From: JAYFRL01 sp034925905
GTDB taxonomy: Bacteria > Bacillota > Clostridia > Lachnospirales > Anaerotignaceae
DNA: 45,287 nt
Direction: 5' to 3'
NCBI GenBank assembly: GCA_034925905.1
Contig: JAYFRL010000021.1
Coordinates: 1 to 45,287 of the forward strand
Position numbers and translations under genes: made by a program. Under the pieces are notes generated by a model. That model ran no database searches and was not told where the DNA came from. It saw only the letters and a list, made by a program, of their open reading frames with translations. The first letter of the stretch is position 1. Each line of letters opens with the position of its first letter. Below are positions 31,572 to 40,948 of the stretch, one piece after another.

Positions 31572-34500
31572 TTATCGTGCAAGCTTTTTGTAGTTTTCAA
31601 GTCTTTCTTTTGCGGTTTCTTCCGTCTTATTAAAGAGTTCATCTGAAATTTCCGGGAAGCTTCTCATAAGTGAGCTATAGCGCACTTCATTCATAAGGAA
31701 ATCTCTGAAGTTTTCCGTAGGATCTTTTGAATCAAGGATAAACGGATTTTTGCCTTCGTTTTTAAGAGCAGGATTATACCTGTACATATGCCAGTAGCCT
31801 GAAGCAACAGCACGTTTGATTTCTTCCTGAGCTCCCGACATTCCACCCTTTAAGCCATGATTAATACATGGAGCATAAGCAATTATAAGCGAAGGCCCTT
31901 TATATTTTTCAGCTTCAACAAGAGCTTTAATAAACTGGTTTTTATCTGCACCCATTGCAACCTGCGCAACATACACATAGCCATAACTCATAGCCATCAT
32001 GCCAAGGTCTTTTTTCTTAGTCCTCTTACCTGATGCAGCAAATTGTGCAACAGCTCCCACAGGAGTAGCTTTTGAAGCCTGTCCGCCTGTGTTTGAGTAA
32101 ACTTCAGTATCGAAAACGAAAACATTAACATCTTCGCCCGAAGCAAGAACATGATCAAGTCCACCGTAGCCAATATCGTATGCCCAACCGTCTCCACCGA
32201 ATATCCACTGTGATTTTTTAATAAGCTGGTCTTCATTCTTAAGAACATATGAAACTATGTTCTTTTCCTCATCTGTCTTTGGGGAATATGCTTTTAATGC
32301 TGAAACAAGAGTGCTGGATGCGCCCTTTGATGCTTCTCCATCAAACATATTGCTAATCCATGTTTCAATAGCAACCTTCAAAGCGGAGTCTGAAGTTGAT
32401 TTTAAAAGAACATTAAGCTTATCAGCCACGCCTTCCCTTATGTGCTTTACAGCAGTTGCCATCCCAAAGCCATATTCAGCATTATCTTCAAACAAAGAGT
32501 TTGCCCATGCTGGACCTTTGCCTTCATGGTTTTTAGTATATGGCGTTGAAGGAGCGCTGCCTCCCCAAATGGAGGAGCATCCCGTTGCATTGGCAACATA
32601 CATTCTATCGCCGAAAAGCTGGGTTATAAGCTTAGCATAAGGAGTTTCGCCACAACCTGCACATGCACCGGAAAACTCAAGAAGCGGGGTTTCAAACTGG
32701 CTTCCTTTAACGCTATTTTTATCCATCGGATTAGCCTTTGGAGAAACATTCATAGCATATTCCCAAGCAGCAGCCTTATCTTTTTCTTCCTCGGCGGGAA
32801 CCATAATGATAGCTTTTTCTTTTGCAGGGCAAACCTGAACGCAGCTTCCGCAGCCTAAGCAATCGAGAACTGAAACCTGAATGCTAAATTGGTATCCTTC
32901 AAAGCCCTTACCTTTCGCCGGTGTATATACAAGGCTCTCAGGTGCTTTTGCGGCTTCTTCTTCAGTAAGCAAAACAGGACGGATTGCAGCATGAGGACAA
33001 ACAAACGAACACTGGTTGCACTGTATGCACTTTGTTCTGTCCCATCTAGGAACTTCAACTGCAACGCCCCTCTTTTCATAAGCAGACACTCCAAGAGGGA
33101 AAGTTCCGTCTTCTCTGCCCATAAACGCGCTAACAGGGAGCTTGTCGCCTTCCTGGGCATTCATAGGTATAACAATTTTCTTAATAAAATCAGGCATATC
33201 TTTTGAAGCGACAGCTGCCTCATCTTTTGAGTCTGCCCATGAAGCGGGAACTTTAACTTCAACTATCCCTTCAACGCCTTTATCAACAGCAGCATAGTTC
33301 ATGCTAAGAATTGCATCGCCCTTTCTGCCGTATGTCTTTTTAATAGCATCTTTCATATAACCAACAGCTTCTTCGATCGGGATAATATTCGCAAGCTTAA
33401 AAAACGCTGCCTGCAAAACTGTGTTTACCCTGTTGCCAAGACCGATTTCTTTAGCTATGTCAGTAGCATTTATAATGTAGAATTTAACATTTTTCTTTGC
33501 AAGCTGCCTCTTCATTTTTGAAGGAAGCTTTTCGCCAAGCTCGTCTACGCTCCATGATGTGTTAAGAAGGAATATTCCTCCGGCCTTAAGCTCTGTTATC
33601 ATATCGTAAAGGTTAACGTATTCCTGCTTATGGCAAGCAACGAAATTTGCGGTTTTAACGAGATATGTTGAACGGATAGGTTTTTTGCCAAACCTTAAAT
33701 GTGACTGGGTTACTCCTCCTGATTTCTTTGAATCGTATGAGAAATATGCCTGTGCATACATATTCGTATGGTCGCCGATTATTTTTATAGAGTTTTTGTT
33801 TGCTCCAACTGTTCCGTCTGCGCCAAGACCCCAGAATTTGCAGCTCATTGTTCCATCTCCGGATGTAACGTCAATTTCTTCTCCTGTTTCAAGAGAAAGG
33901 TTTGTGACGTCATCAACAATGCCCATTGTAAAATGATGCTTTGGCTCGGCTTTTTTCATATTTTCATAAACTGCTATAAACTGTGCCGGCGTAACGTCTT
34001 TTGAACCTAAGCCGTATCTTCCTGCAAGTATATTAGTTGAACGTCTTGCTTCAAACATAGCAGTGCAAACATCCTGGTATAAAGGCTCTCCAAGAGCGCC
34101 CGGCTCCTTTGTTCTGTCTAAAACGGTTATTGTTTTAGCGGATGCCGGAATTGCATCAAGTAAATGTTTTGCAGAAAACGGTCTATAAAGATGAACTTTA
34201 ACCAAACCAACCTTTTCGCCCTTTGCAGAAAGGTAATCTATAGTTTCTTCAATAGCTTCGCAGGCTGAACCCATTGCTATTATAATTCTGTCTGCATCGG
34301 CAGCGCCGTAATAATTGAAAAGCTTATATTCCCTGCCTGTGATTTTGCTTATCTTTTCAAGATATTCTTCAACAACAGCCGGAAGAGCATTATAAAAATT
34401 GTTTGAAGCTTCCTTAGCCTGGAAGAAAATGTCCGGATTTTGAGCAGTTCCCCTTAAAACAGGGTGCTCAGGGTTTAAAGCATTCCTTTTAAATGTGTTT

Positions 34501-35099
34501 ACAGCATTCATATCGGTTATTTTTGCAAGCTCATCATAATCCATGCATTCTATCTTTTGTATTTCATGTGATGTTCTGAATCCATCGAAGAAATGAAGGA
34601 AAGGAATCCTTGACTTTATTGCGGAAAGGTGGGCAACGCAACCAATATCCATAACTTCCTGAACGCTGTTTGAAGCTAACATTGCAAAGCCCGTTTGGCG
34701 ACATGCCATAACATCGGAATGATCACCGAAAATGGAAAGAGCATGGGCTGCAAGAGAACGTGCGCTTACATGGAAAACACCCGGCAAAAGCTCGCCGGCT
34801 ATTTTATACATATTCGGAATCATAAGAAGAAGCCCTTGAGATGCCGTATAAGTCGTTGTTAAAGCGCCTGCTGCAAGAGAGCCGTGAACCGTTCCCGAAG
34901 CTCCTCCTTCAGATTGCATTTCAACAACCTTCACTGTTTGTCCAAAAATATTTTTTTTGCCATTTGCCGCCCATTCATCAACATGTTCAGCCATTGGGGA
35001 CGATGGGGTTATAGGGAAAATTCCCGCTATTTCCGTAAACGCATAGGAAGCATACGCGGCGGCTTCATTACCGTCCATGGTCTTCATTATTTTTGCCAT
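31572..35099 (-). CDS. nifJ: Pyruvate:ferredoxin (flavodoxin) oxidoreductase
   Basis: 1175-aa single-chain homodimeric enzyme that oxidises pyruvate to acetyl-CoA and CO2 while reducing ferredoxin, central to clostridial fermentation. Domain order is normal. Domain I contains GIFPITPSSPMAEHVDEWA. Two [4Fe-4S] clusters occur at CIQCNQCSFVCP and CLGCGSCVQVCP. The proximal cluster begins CAGCGETPYAKL, and the thiamine-diphosphate site is GDGWAYDIGYGGLDHVLASG with VYSNTGGQASKATP. The C-terminal extension is intact. Start ATG follows TTTAAGGAGG. It has its own near-consensus promoter and terminator, so it is monocistronic. The adjacent catabolic locus may feed pyruvate into it. Confidence 0.97.
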   Translation of the reverse strand: MAKIMKTMDGNEAAAYASYAFTEIAGIFPITPSSPMAEHVDEWAANGKKNIFGQTVKVVEMQSEGGASGTVHGSLAAGALTTTYTASQGLLLMIPNMYKIAGELLPGVFHVSARSLAAHALSIFGDHSDVMACRQTGFAMLASNSVQEVMDIGCVAHLSAIKSRIPFLHFFDGFRTSHEIQKIECMDYDELAKITDMNAVNTFKRNALNPEHPVLRGTAQNPDIFFQAKEASNNFYNALPAVVEEYLEKISKITGREYKLFNYYGAADADRIIIAMGSACEAIEETIDYLSAKGEKVGLVKVHLYRPFSAKHLLDAIPASAKTITVLDRTKEPGALGEPLYQDVCTAMFEARRSTNILAGRYGLGSKDVTPAQFIAVYENMKKAEPKHHFTMGIVDDVTNLSLETGEEIDVTSGDGTMSCKFWGLGADGTVGANKNSIKIIGDHTNMYAQAYFSYDSKKSGGVTQSHLRFGKKPIRSTYLVKTANFVACHKQEYVNLYDMITELKAGGIFLLNTSWSVDELGEKLPSKMKRQLAKKNVKFYIINATDIAKEIGLGNRVNTVLQAAFFKLANIIPIEEAVGYMKDAIKKTYGRKGDAILSMNYAAVDKGVEGIVEVKVPASWADSKDEAAVASKDMPDFIKKIVIPMNAQEGDKLPVSAFMGREDGTFPLGVSAYEKRGVAVEVPRWDRTKCIQCNQCSFVCPHAAIRPVLLTEEEAAKAPESLVYTPAKGKGFEGYQFSIQVSVLDCLGCGSCVQVCPAKEKAIIMVPAEEEKDKAAAWEYAMNVSPKANPMDKNSVKGSQFETPLLEFSGACAGCGETPYAKLITQLFGDRMYVANATGCSSIWGGSAPSTPYTKNHEGKGPAWANSLFEDNAEYGFGMATAVKHIREGVADKLNVLLKSTSDSALKVAIETWISNMFDGEASKGASSTLVSALKAYSPKTDEEKNIVSYVLKNEDQLIKKSQWIFGGDGWAYDIGYGGLDHVLASGEDVNVFVFDTEVYSNTGGQASKATPVGAVAQFAASGKRTKKKDLGMMAMSYGYVYVAQVAMGADKNQFIKALVEAEKYKGPSLIIAYAPCINHGLKGGMSGAQEEIKRAVASGYWHMYRYNPALKNEGKNPFILDSKDPTENFRDFLMNEVRYSSLMRSFPEISDELFNKTEETAKERLENYKKLAR

Positions 35100-35587
35100 T
35101 TTTGTTTCCTCCTTAAAAGATTTTTATTGTGCCTTGTCAAAACCACTCACTCAAAGGTTTTTTTACAAATACATAGGCACTCTGTGTAGGTACTATTATA
35201 AAAGGAATCACCTAAACACTTTTACTAAAATATTATAGTCCTTTTTTATATGATTTTCAACAGAATTTTGACAAAAAAATATCACGCTTATTAAAAGTAA
35301 TTAAAAAACAGTTTGCTTTTTCATCAATAATGGATAATTATGTTCACTTTGTTATTGTATACATATAAAAACAAAAGCATTATAATTAAATATTTACACA
35401 TAAAATGTACATTGTTTTATTTGTTTACGCCATTTTTAACATAATATGGCTTTATATTCTGTTGTTTACTGTTAAAAATTGTTAAACAACTAACTAATCA
35501 CTATTTTTGGGTTTTTTGTCCTCCCCAAAAACTAATAATCATCCCTAAATCTTCGATAAACTCTTTGCATATGCTTTTATACCCGTT
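35100..35587. other. Long upstream region of the PFOR gene
   Basis: Besides the PFOR promoter, this very A+T-rich interval contains an 8-bp inverted repeat GTTGTTTA/TAAACAAC (35461-35468 and 35483-35490). A weak TTTTTGGG/CCCAAAAA pairing near 35503-35533 follows the VanW-like gene. No gene is seen. Confidence 0.45.
35232..35260 (-). promoter_or_regulatory. Promoter of the PFOR gene
   Basis: On the minus strand TTGAAA (35255-35260) and TATAAT (35232-35237) are 17 bases apart, giving a leader of about 125 bases. Confidence 0.8.
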
Positions 35588-36424
35588 TTATTTTGCGCCG
35601 TTTAAATCAGATCTTATTTCAAGCTCTGATGTATCATACATAACCTTTGCGTGGTTTTTTCTTATTATTTCTTCGGATACGGTATTGCCTGTTTTTATAT
35701 CCACACATTTTCTTTTAACCGTTCCATTCCGGTAAACACCATCAGGTTCTTTTGAAAAATATTCGTTTTCCGCATATATATGATACTTAAATTCAGGCTC
35801 TTTGTCTAAGCGGAGTTCTCCGCAGAGATATTTGTCAGTTGTATAAACTATAATTTGATAAGTAAAATCTGTATTGTTTTTGAATCTATAGTCTATATAG
35901 TTATAAAAAATGGATGTCCCTGTCCCGAAGGGTATCTGACGCCCAAAATCCGGAAAAAGATCCAGTCCGTCATGATGATGGTGCTCCGTTATTGTAAGGT
36001 TTGAATGCAGCACCATCCAATGTATAAGATTTGTAAACTGGCACATGCCTCCGCCTATATCTCGCCCAACCTTCCCGTTGGATATAACCAATCCTTCTTT
36101 ATACCCCATTTTTTTGCTTATTTTCCCCACAAGCCTCCAAAAAGAAAAAGTTTCGCCAGGTCTTATCAATATTCCCGAAACCTTCGGAGCAGAAATGCTA
36201 AGATTTAAAGCCTTATTTTCCTGAAGGTGAATATCTGTATTCCCAAGTCTCCTTCTTATAAGAGAATTGTGAAGTAAAATAACATATGGAAGTTTTTCGC
36301 TTGACTTTGTTTTTGCAAACTTGTCTTTTGAGAAGAAATCCTTTGTATGTCTTAAGGCGCAGCATTTTAAAACAGAAATTTTATATGTAAAAGGAGCTAT
36401 TTCACAAAACAGTTTTTTTTCCAT
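35588..36424 (-). CDS. VanW-family protein
   Basis: 278 aa from ATG 36424, with GGAGG five bases upstream; a TTG at 36436 lies inside that ribosome-site region. The VanW core is clear: ILIRPGETFSFWRLVGK, GYKEGLVISNGKVGRDIGGG, MCQFTNLIHWMVLHSNLTI and EHHHHDGLDLFPDFGRQIPF. VanW accompanies some glycopeptide-resistance clusters, but its biochemical role is unknown, and stand-alone copies like this are common in Clostridia. No van genes are nearby. No signal peptide is visible, so it is probably cytoplasmic. Confidence 0.88.
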   Translation of the reverse strand: MEKKLFCEIAPFTYKISVLKCCALRHTKDFFSKDKFAKTKSSEKLPYVILLHNSLIRRRLGNTDIHLQENKALNLSISAPKVSGILIRPGETFSFWRLVGKISKKMGYKEGLVISNGKVGRDIGGGMCQFTNLIHWMVLHSNLTITEHHHHDGLDLFPDFGRQIPFGTGTSIFYNYIDYRFKNNTDFTYQIIVYTTDKYLCGELRLDKEPEFKYHIYAENEYFSKEPDGVYRNGTVKRKCVDIKTGNTVSEEIIRKNHAKVMYDTSELEIRSDLNGAK

Positions 36425-36450
36425 GTTTCCCTCCAATTATAATGCTATTT

Positions 36451-36485
36451 AAAAGCGGCAAAGCACTATAAATATGCTCTGCCGC
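36451..36485 (-). terminator. Terminator after aspS
   Basis: GCGGCA and AGCA pair with TGCT and TGCCGC (one mismatch) around a loop. On the minus strand TTTT follows. It lies 33 bases past the aspS stop. Confidence 0.75.
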
Positions 36486-36517
36486 GAGTATGATTATATT
36501 TTAACAATAATGTTTTT

Positions 36518-38320
36518 CTATTCCTCAGTTTCGGGGAGGTTAATAGAAATACAAAGCTCTTTAAGCTGGACATCATCAACTATGTCCGGAGCCCCCGTCA
36601 TAGGGCATGAAGCATCTTTAACCTTGGGAAATGCCATAACGTCCCTTATGCTTGAAGACTTCGACATAAGCATTATAAGCCTGTCTAAGCCGAAAGCAAG
36701 CCCTCCATGCGGGGGAACGCCATATTTAAAGGCATCCAACAGAAATCCGAAGCGTCTGTGCGCTTCTTCTTTTGAAATACCCAAAAGGCTAAACATTTTT
36801 TCCTGAACATTGCTTCTGTGTATCCTTATGCTTCCTCCTCCAAGCTCAACTCCGTTTAAAACCATATCGTAAGCCTTTGCTCTAGCCTTTGCAGGGTCTG
36901 TTTCAAGCAAAGGAAGATCCTCGTCCATCGGAGACGTAAACGGATGATGAACCGCGGCAAAGCGTTTTTCTTCGTCATCCCATTCAAGGAGCGGAAACTC
37001 GGTTATCCAAAGGAAACGGTAATCATCCGGGTTTGTAAGCGAACCTCTCCTTGCCATTTCAAGGCGCAAGGCTCCAAGCGAATCAAAAACAACCTTGTCG
37101 CTTGCATCGGCGCAGAAAAGGAGTAAGTCCCCAGGTTTGCCGTCCATAGCGGTAACTATTTCATTCATTTTCTCAGGAGTGAAAAATTTGGATATCTGCG
37201 ATTTTATTTCGCCGCCCGGAAGCACGCTTATCCATGCGAGACCTTTTGCCTTATATGTCTTAACAAATTCAACAAGTGAGTCTATCTGTTTTCTTGGGAG
37301 CTCTGCAAAGCCTTCGGCATTTATGCCTCTTACGCTGCCGCCGCCTTCTATGGCACTTTTAAATACAACAAAATCAACATCTTTAACTATATCGGTTATA
37401 TTTTTAAGCTCCATGCCAAAACGGATATCGGGCTTGTCCGAGCCAAAACGCTCCATAGCTTCTTTATAAGTCATTTTTTGGAGCGGAAGCGTAACATCTA
37501 CGTTTAAAGCGTCTTTAAACACTTTTTTCATAAGCCTTTCATTAACTTCCATAACGTCGCCCTCTTCTACAAAAGAAAGCTCCATGTCTATCTGTGTGAA
37601 TTCAGGCTGCCTGTCTGCCCTCAAATCTTCGTCCCTGAAGCATTTTGCTATTTGAAAATACCTATCCATGCCAGAAACCATAAGCAACTGCTTAAAAAGC
37701 TGAGGCGACTGCGGAAGCGCATAAAACGAACCCGGATGCACACGGCTTGGAACAAGATAATCCCTGGCCCCTTCAGGCGTACTTTTCATAAGAATCGGTG
37801 TTTCTATTTCCAAAAAACCTTCCTCGGACAAAAACTCCCTAACAGTTCTGGTTACATCATGGCGAAGCTTAAGGTTTTTATAAAGGCTTGGGCGTCTTAA
37901 ATCAAGGTATCTGTATTTAAGACGAAGGTCGTCTTTAACCAAAACTGAATCCTCTATATGAAAAGGAGGATTCTCGGATTCAGATAAAATCCTTATTTCA
38001 TCAGCTAAAATTTCTATTTTACCAGTCTTCATATCAGGGTTTATGTTTTCTTCGGTTCTTAAAGCAACCTTCCCGCGTACGGCAAGAACATATTCGCTGC
38101 GTACAGATTCGGCCTTTTCAAAAAGCTCCTTATTATTTGAATTTTCATCCGCAACAACCTGCACAAGACCTGTTTTGTCTCTTAAAGCGATAAATATAAG
38201 CTGGCCCAAATCTCTTCTTCTTTGAACCCATCCCATAACGGTAACTTCTGTTCCCGCAAGGTTTTCAACTACATCTGCGCACATATGGCTTCTTTTTAAA
38301 CCCAATACCGATTCTTCCAT
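36518..38320 (-). CDS. aspS: Aspartate--tRNA ligase
   Basis: 600-aa class IIb aminoacyl-tRNA synthetase of bacterial type, charging tRNA-Asp. It has an N-terminal OB-fold anticodon-binding domain (VMGWVQRRRDLGQLIFIALR), then motif 1 region (FLEIETPIL), motif 2 (YFQIAKCFRDEDLRADRQPE), the bacterial GAD insertion (about residues 290-415) and motif 3 (GLAFGLDRLIMLM). The start ATG 38320 lies behind TTAAGGAG. Without GatCAB in view I cannot tell whether it is discriminating. In many clostridia aspS directly follows hisS. Here ilvE lies between them and a terminator separates aspS from ilvE. Confidence 0.97.
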   Translation of the reverse strand: MEESVLGLKRSHMCADVVENLAGTEVTVMGWVQRRRDLGQLIFIALRDKTGLVQVVADENSNNKELFEKAESVRSEYVLAVRGKVALRTEENINPDMKTGKIEILADEIRILSESENPPFHIEDSVLVKDDLRLKYRYLDLRRPSLYKNLKLRHDVTRTVREFLSEEGFLEIETPILMKSTPEGARDYLVPSRVHPGSFYALPQSPQLFKQLLMVSGMDRYFQIAKCFRDEDLRADRQPEFTQIDMELSFVEEGDVMEVNERLMKKVFKDALNVDVTLPLQKMTYKEAMERFGSDKPDIRFGMELKNITDIVKDVDFVVFKSAIEGGGSVRGINAEGFAELPRKQIDSLVEFVKTYKAKGLAWISVLPGGEIKSQISKFFTPEKMNEIVTAMDGKPGDLLLFCADASDKVVFDSLGALRLEMARRGSLTNPDDYRFLWITEFPLLEWDDEEKRFAAVHHPFTSPMDEDLPLLETDPAKARAKAYDMVLNGVELGGGSIRIHRSNVQEKMFSLLGISKEEAHRRFGFLLDAFKYGVPPHGGLAFGLDRLIMLMSKSSSIRDVMAFPKVKDASCPMTGAPDIVDDVQLKELCISINLPETEE

Positions 38321-38412
38321 ATATAGTATTTCTCCTTAATCGTTAATAAAAAATCCTCTATTAATAATATCATCTTTCCTGCGTTTGTAAACAAAAAATA
38401 CAGATTAAGAGC

Positions 38413-38450
38413 AAAAAAGCTTCGCAAGCTAATGCTTACGAAGCTTTTTA
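38413..38450 (-). terminator. Terminator after ilvE
   Basis: AAAAGCTTCG (38415-38424) pairs with CGAAGCTTTT (38439-38448), and inner AAGC/GCTT extends it. T-rich sequence flanks both sides, so it can act in both directions. It lies 12 bases past the ilvE stop. Confidence 0.85.
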
Positions 38451-38461
38451 TTATAATTTTA

Positions 38462-39529
38462 TTATACCTTGGTTACCCAGCCAAAAGTGTCTTCAAGTTT
38501 TCCGCTTTGAATCCCCGTTATAACATCATATATTTTTTGGGAAACAGTTCCTATTTTACCATCATTGATTATGATGTGCTTCCCTTCCCATATAAGCTCC
38601 CCTATAGGCGAAATAACCGCTGCCGTACCTGTTCCAAACGCCTCGTCGAGGGTTCCTTTCTCGGCTGCCTCTGCGATTTCTTCTATGGATATTTTTCTTT
38701 CGGTTACTTTATATCCTGCATCCTTTAAAAGCTCAATTGCGGACATCCTTGTTACGCCCGGAAGAATGCTTCCGTTAAGTTCCGGAGTAATAACTTCACC
38801 CTTTATAACGAACATAACATTCATTGTTCCAACTTCTTCTATATACTTTCTATAAACACCGTCAAGCCAAAGAACCTGAGTATACCCCTTTTCCTGGGCA
38901 ACCTCTTGAGCCTTAAGGCTTATAGCATAGTTTGCGGCAGTCTTTGCAAAGCCTGTGCCGCCTTTCATAGCCCTACAGTATTCATCCTCAACATATATTT
39001 TAACAGGATTTATCCCTTCAGCATAATATGCTCCAACAGGAGAAAGAATTATGTAAAAGCTATAAGTACGTGATGGATGAACTCCGACATGTGGCTCAGT
39101 GGCAATGATAAACGGCCTTATATAAAGGCTTGTTCCCGGAAGATCGGGAATCCAGTCTTTGTCTATTTCAACAAGTTCCTTTATGGCTTCAACCGCAAAT
39201 TTTTCATCAAATTTAGGGATACACAATCTTTCGTTTGATGCATTCATACGGGCCATATTCTTTTCAGGCCTGAAAAGAAGAATCTGATTTTTGTCTTCAT
39301 CGGCCCTGTAAGCTTTAAGCCCTTCAAATGTGCCTTGGCCATAATGGAAAAACATGGCGGCAGGGTCTAGAACAATAGGCGCGTATGGAACTATTCTTGG
39401 GTTAAACCATCCCTTATCATTTTCATAATCCATTATAAACATATGATCCGTATAGTAGTTTCCAAAGCCTAATTTGTTGAAATCAGGCTTCTTTTTGAGC
39501 GTCGTTGCCCTTTCAATTTTAATTTTCAT
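38462..39529 (-). CDS. ilvE: Branched-chain amino-acid aminotransferase
   Basis: 355-aa PLP-dependent fold-type IV aminotransferase, interconverting Leu/Ile/Val and their 2-oxo acids. Features of the large (mammalian/Bacillus-like) BCAT class are AMFFHYGQGTFEGLKAYR, the GGTGFAKTAANYAISLKAQE segment, the PLP-lysine region VLWLDGVYRKYIEEVGTMN, and the phosphate-binding AFGTGTAAVISPIGEL near the C-terminus. Start ATG follows GGAGG. A 21-bp perfect inverted repeat lies 39-90 bases upstream. It is apparently monocistronic with its own terminator. Confidence 0.95.
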   Translation of the reverse strand: MKIKIERATTLKKKPDFNKLGFGNYYTDHMFIMDYENDKGWFNPRIVPYAPIVLDPAAMFFHYGQGTFEGLKAYRADEDKNQILLFRPEKNMARMNASNERLCIPKFDEKFAVEAIKELVEIDKDWIPDLPGTSLYIRPFIIATEPHVGVHPSRTYSFYIILSPVGAYYAEGINPVKIYVEDEYCRAMKGGTGFAKTAANYAISLKAQEVAQEKGYTQVLWLDGVYRKYIEEVGTMNVMFVIKGEVITPELNGSILPGVTRMSAIELLKDAGYKVTERKISIEEIAEAAEKGTLDEAFGTGTAAVISPIGELIWEGKHIIINDGKIGTVSQKIYDVITGIQSGKLEDTFGWVTKV

Positions 39530-39567
39530 AAATATCTCCTCCGCTTTTTATTGATTAACCCTGATTC

Positions 39568-39619
39568 ATATATGATAGAGTGATTAAACATTATAATATT
39601 TAATCACTCTATCATATAT
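39568..39619. repeat. Perfect 21-bp inverted repeat upstream of ilvE
   Basis: Bases 39568-39588 are the exact reverse complement of 39599-39619, separated by 10 bases (CATTATAATA). There is no T-run on the minus strand. It lies between the hisS stop (39689) and the ilvE start (39529). It could be a hisS transcript end, an ilvE operator or leader element, or a tiny mobile palindrome. Confidence 0.88.
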
Positions 39620-39688
39620 TTAATTACCAATGTATTAAAAATATTTAGCGATTATGATATCACTTTTTGTCATTCATTGCAATAGTTT

Positions 39689-40948
39689 TTATAATATTTC
39701 AGATATTTTTTCAGAAACATCCGAAAGATTTAGTTCTTTTTTCTCGCCGGTTTCCATATTTTTCAGCACAACGCTGTTGGAATCTATTTCGTTATCCCCG
39801 ATTATAAAAGAATAACGTGAGCCAAGTTTATCAGCATATTTCATCTGAGCTTTAACGCTTCTGCCCATTGTATCGCAGTCAGCCATAATACCGTTGCTTC
39901 TTAAATCATAGGTCATGCCCATAGCCTTTATAGCCCCTCTTTTGCCTATAGAGCCTATAAATATATCACGTTTCGGATTATACCGAAGCTCTCCCGCTTC
40001 AGCTTTAAGGGTGAGAATAAGCCTTTCTATTCCAAGCCCGAAGCCTACAGCTCCCGTCGGCTCACCGCCACATTCCTCTATCAGATTGTCATATCTTCCT
40101 CCTCCGCAAACTGTGCCTTGTGCGCCTATTGAATCCGTTACAAATTCAAAAACCGTTCTTGTGTAATAATCAAGCCCACGCACAATTTTAGGGTTTATTT
40201 CATATTCTATCCCCATTTCACTCAAAATGGATTGGACTTCGCCAAAATGTTCCTTACATTCTCCGCAAAGGCAGTCTAAAACAAGCGGAGCGCCTGAAAG
40301 AATATTTAAACAGCCTTCTTCCTTGCAGTCTAAAACCCGGAGCGGATTTTTTTCAAACCTTTCCCTGCAGGTTTTGCAAAGACCGCTTAAGTTTTGTCTT
40401 ATATAGCTTTTAAGCATTTCGTTATATTTCTCGCGGCATGCAGGGCACCCGAGGCTGTTTAAATAAAGCTTTACATTTTTTATCCCCAGCTCTGTTAAAA
40501 GCCTGTAGGCAACGGATATAACTTCCGCATCCTCAGAAGCTTCATATGAACCAAGCATCTCAATCCCAAACTGGTTAAACTGTCTTTGCCTGCCGGCCTG
40601 GGTGTTTTCATATCTGAAGGTTGAGTTTATATAATAAAGCTTTACAGGCTTAGGGTTATTATGCATCCCGTGCTCTATATATGCTCTGGCAACACCGGCT
40701 GTCCCTTCGGGACGCAGTGTTATGCTTCTGTCACCTTTGTCCATAAATGTATACATTTCCTTTTGAACAATATCCGTTGTTTCGCCTACTCCTCTTAAAA
40801 AAAGCTCCGTATGTTCAAAAACAGGGGTACGTATTTCTTCTATGCCGAAATTTTTGCATATAGTCCTCATTTTTTGTTCTATATCCTGCCACAAAGCCAC
40901 TTCCTCGCCGAAAATGTCTCTCGTTCCTTTTGGCGCCTGTGTAAGCAT
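39689..40948 (-). CDS. hisS: Histidine--tRNA ligase
   Basis: 419-aa class IIa synthetase. Motif 1 (IRTPVFEHTELFLRGVGETT), motif 2 (LRPEGTAGVARAYIEHGMHN, YRYENTQAGRQRQFNQFGIE) and the histidine-specific GLDYYTRTVFEF and GGGRYDNL are all present. An anticodon-binding domain ends the protein. A zinc-finger-like insertion carries CPACREKY, CKTCRERF and CLCGECKEHF, as seen in other clostridial HisRS. ATG 40948 overlaps the hemZ stop by one base (TGATG), so translation is probably coupled. AGGAG lies nine bases upstream inside hemZ. Confidence 0.96.
   Translation of the reverse strand: MLTQAPKGTRDIFGEEVALWQDIEQKMRTICKNFGIEEIRTPVFEHTELFLRGVGETTDIVQKEMYTFMDKGDRSITLRPEGTAGVARAYIEHGMHNNPKPVKLYYINSTFRYENTQAGRQRQFNQFGIEMLGSYEASEDAEVISVAYRLLTELGIKNVKLYLNSLGCPACREKYNEMLKSYIRQNLSGLCKTCRERFEKNPLRVLDCKEEGCLNILSGAPLVLDCLCGECKEHFGEVQSILSEMGIEYEINPKIVRGLDYYTRTVFEFVTDSIGAQGTVCGGGRYDNLIEECGGEPTGAVGFGLGIERLILTLKAEAGELRYNPKRDIFIGSIGKRGAIKAMGMTYDLRSNGIMADCDTMGRSVKAQMKYADKLGSRYSFIIGDNEIDSNSVVLKNMETGEKKELNLSDVSEKISEIL

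Noticed and set aside
35461..35490. Rex-type (redox repressor) operator upstream of the PFOR gene
   Set aside because: TGTTA and TAAACA half-sites are present, but the spacing is about two bases longer than the Rex consensus and the site is roughly 200 bases upstream of the PFOR -35 box.
35588..36424. Glycopeptide resistance cluster suggested by the VanW-like gene
   Set aside because: No vanH/A/X-type ligase, dehydrogenase or dipeptidase genes are nearby; solitary VanW-like genes are common in Clostridia.
36518..38320. T-box riboswitch for aspS, hisS or ilvE
   Set aside because: I could not find the conserved T-box GGTGGnACC-type sequence upstream of any of these genes, and the intergenic spaces are short.
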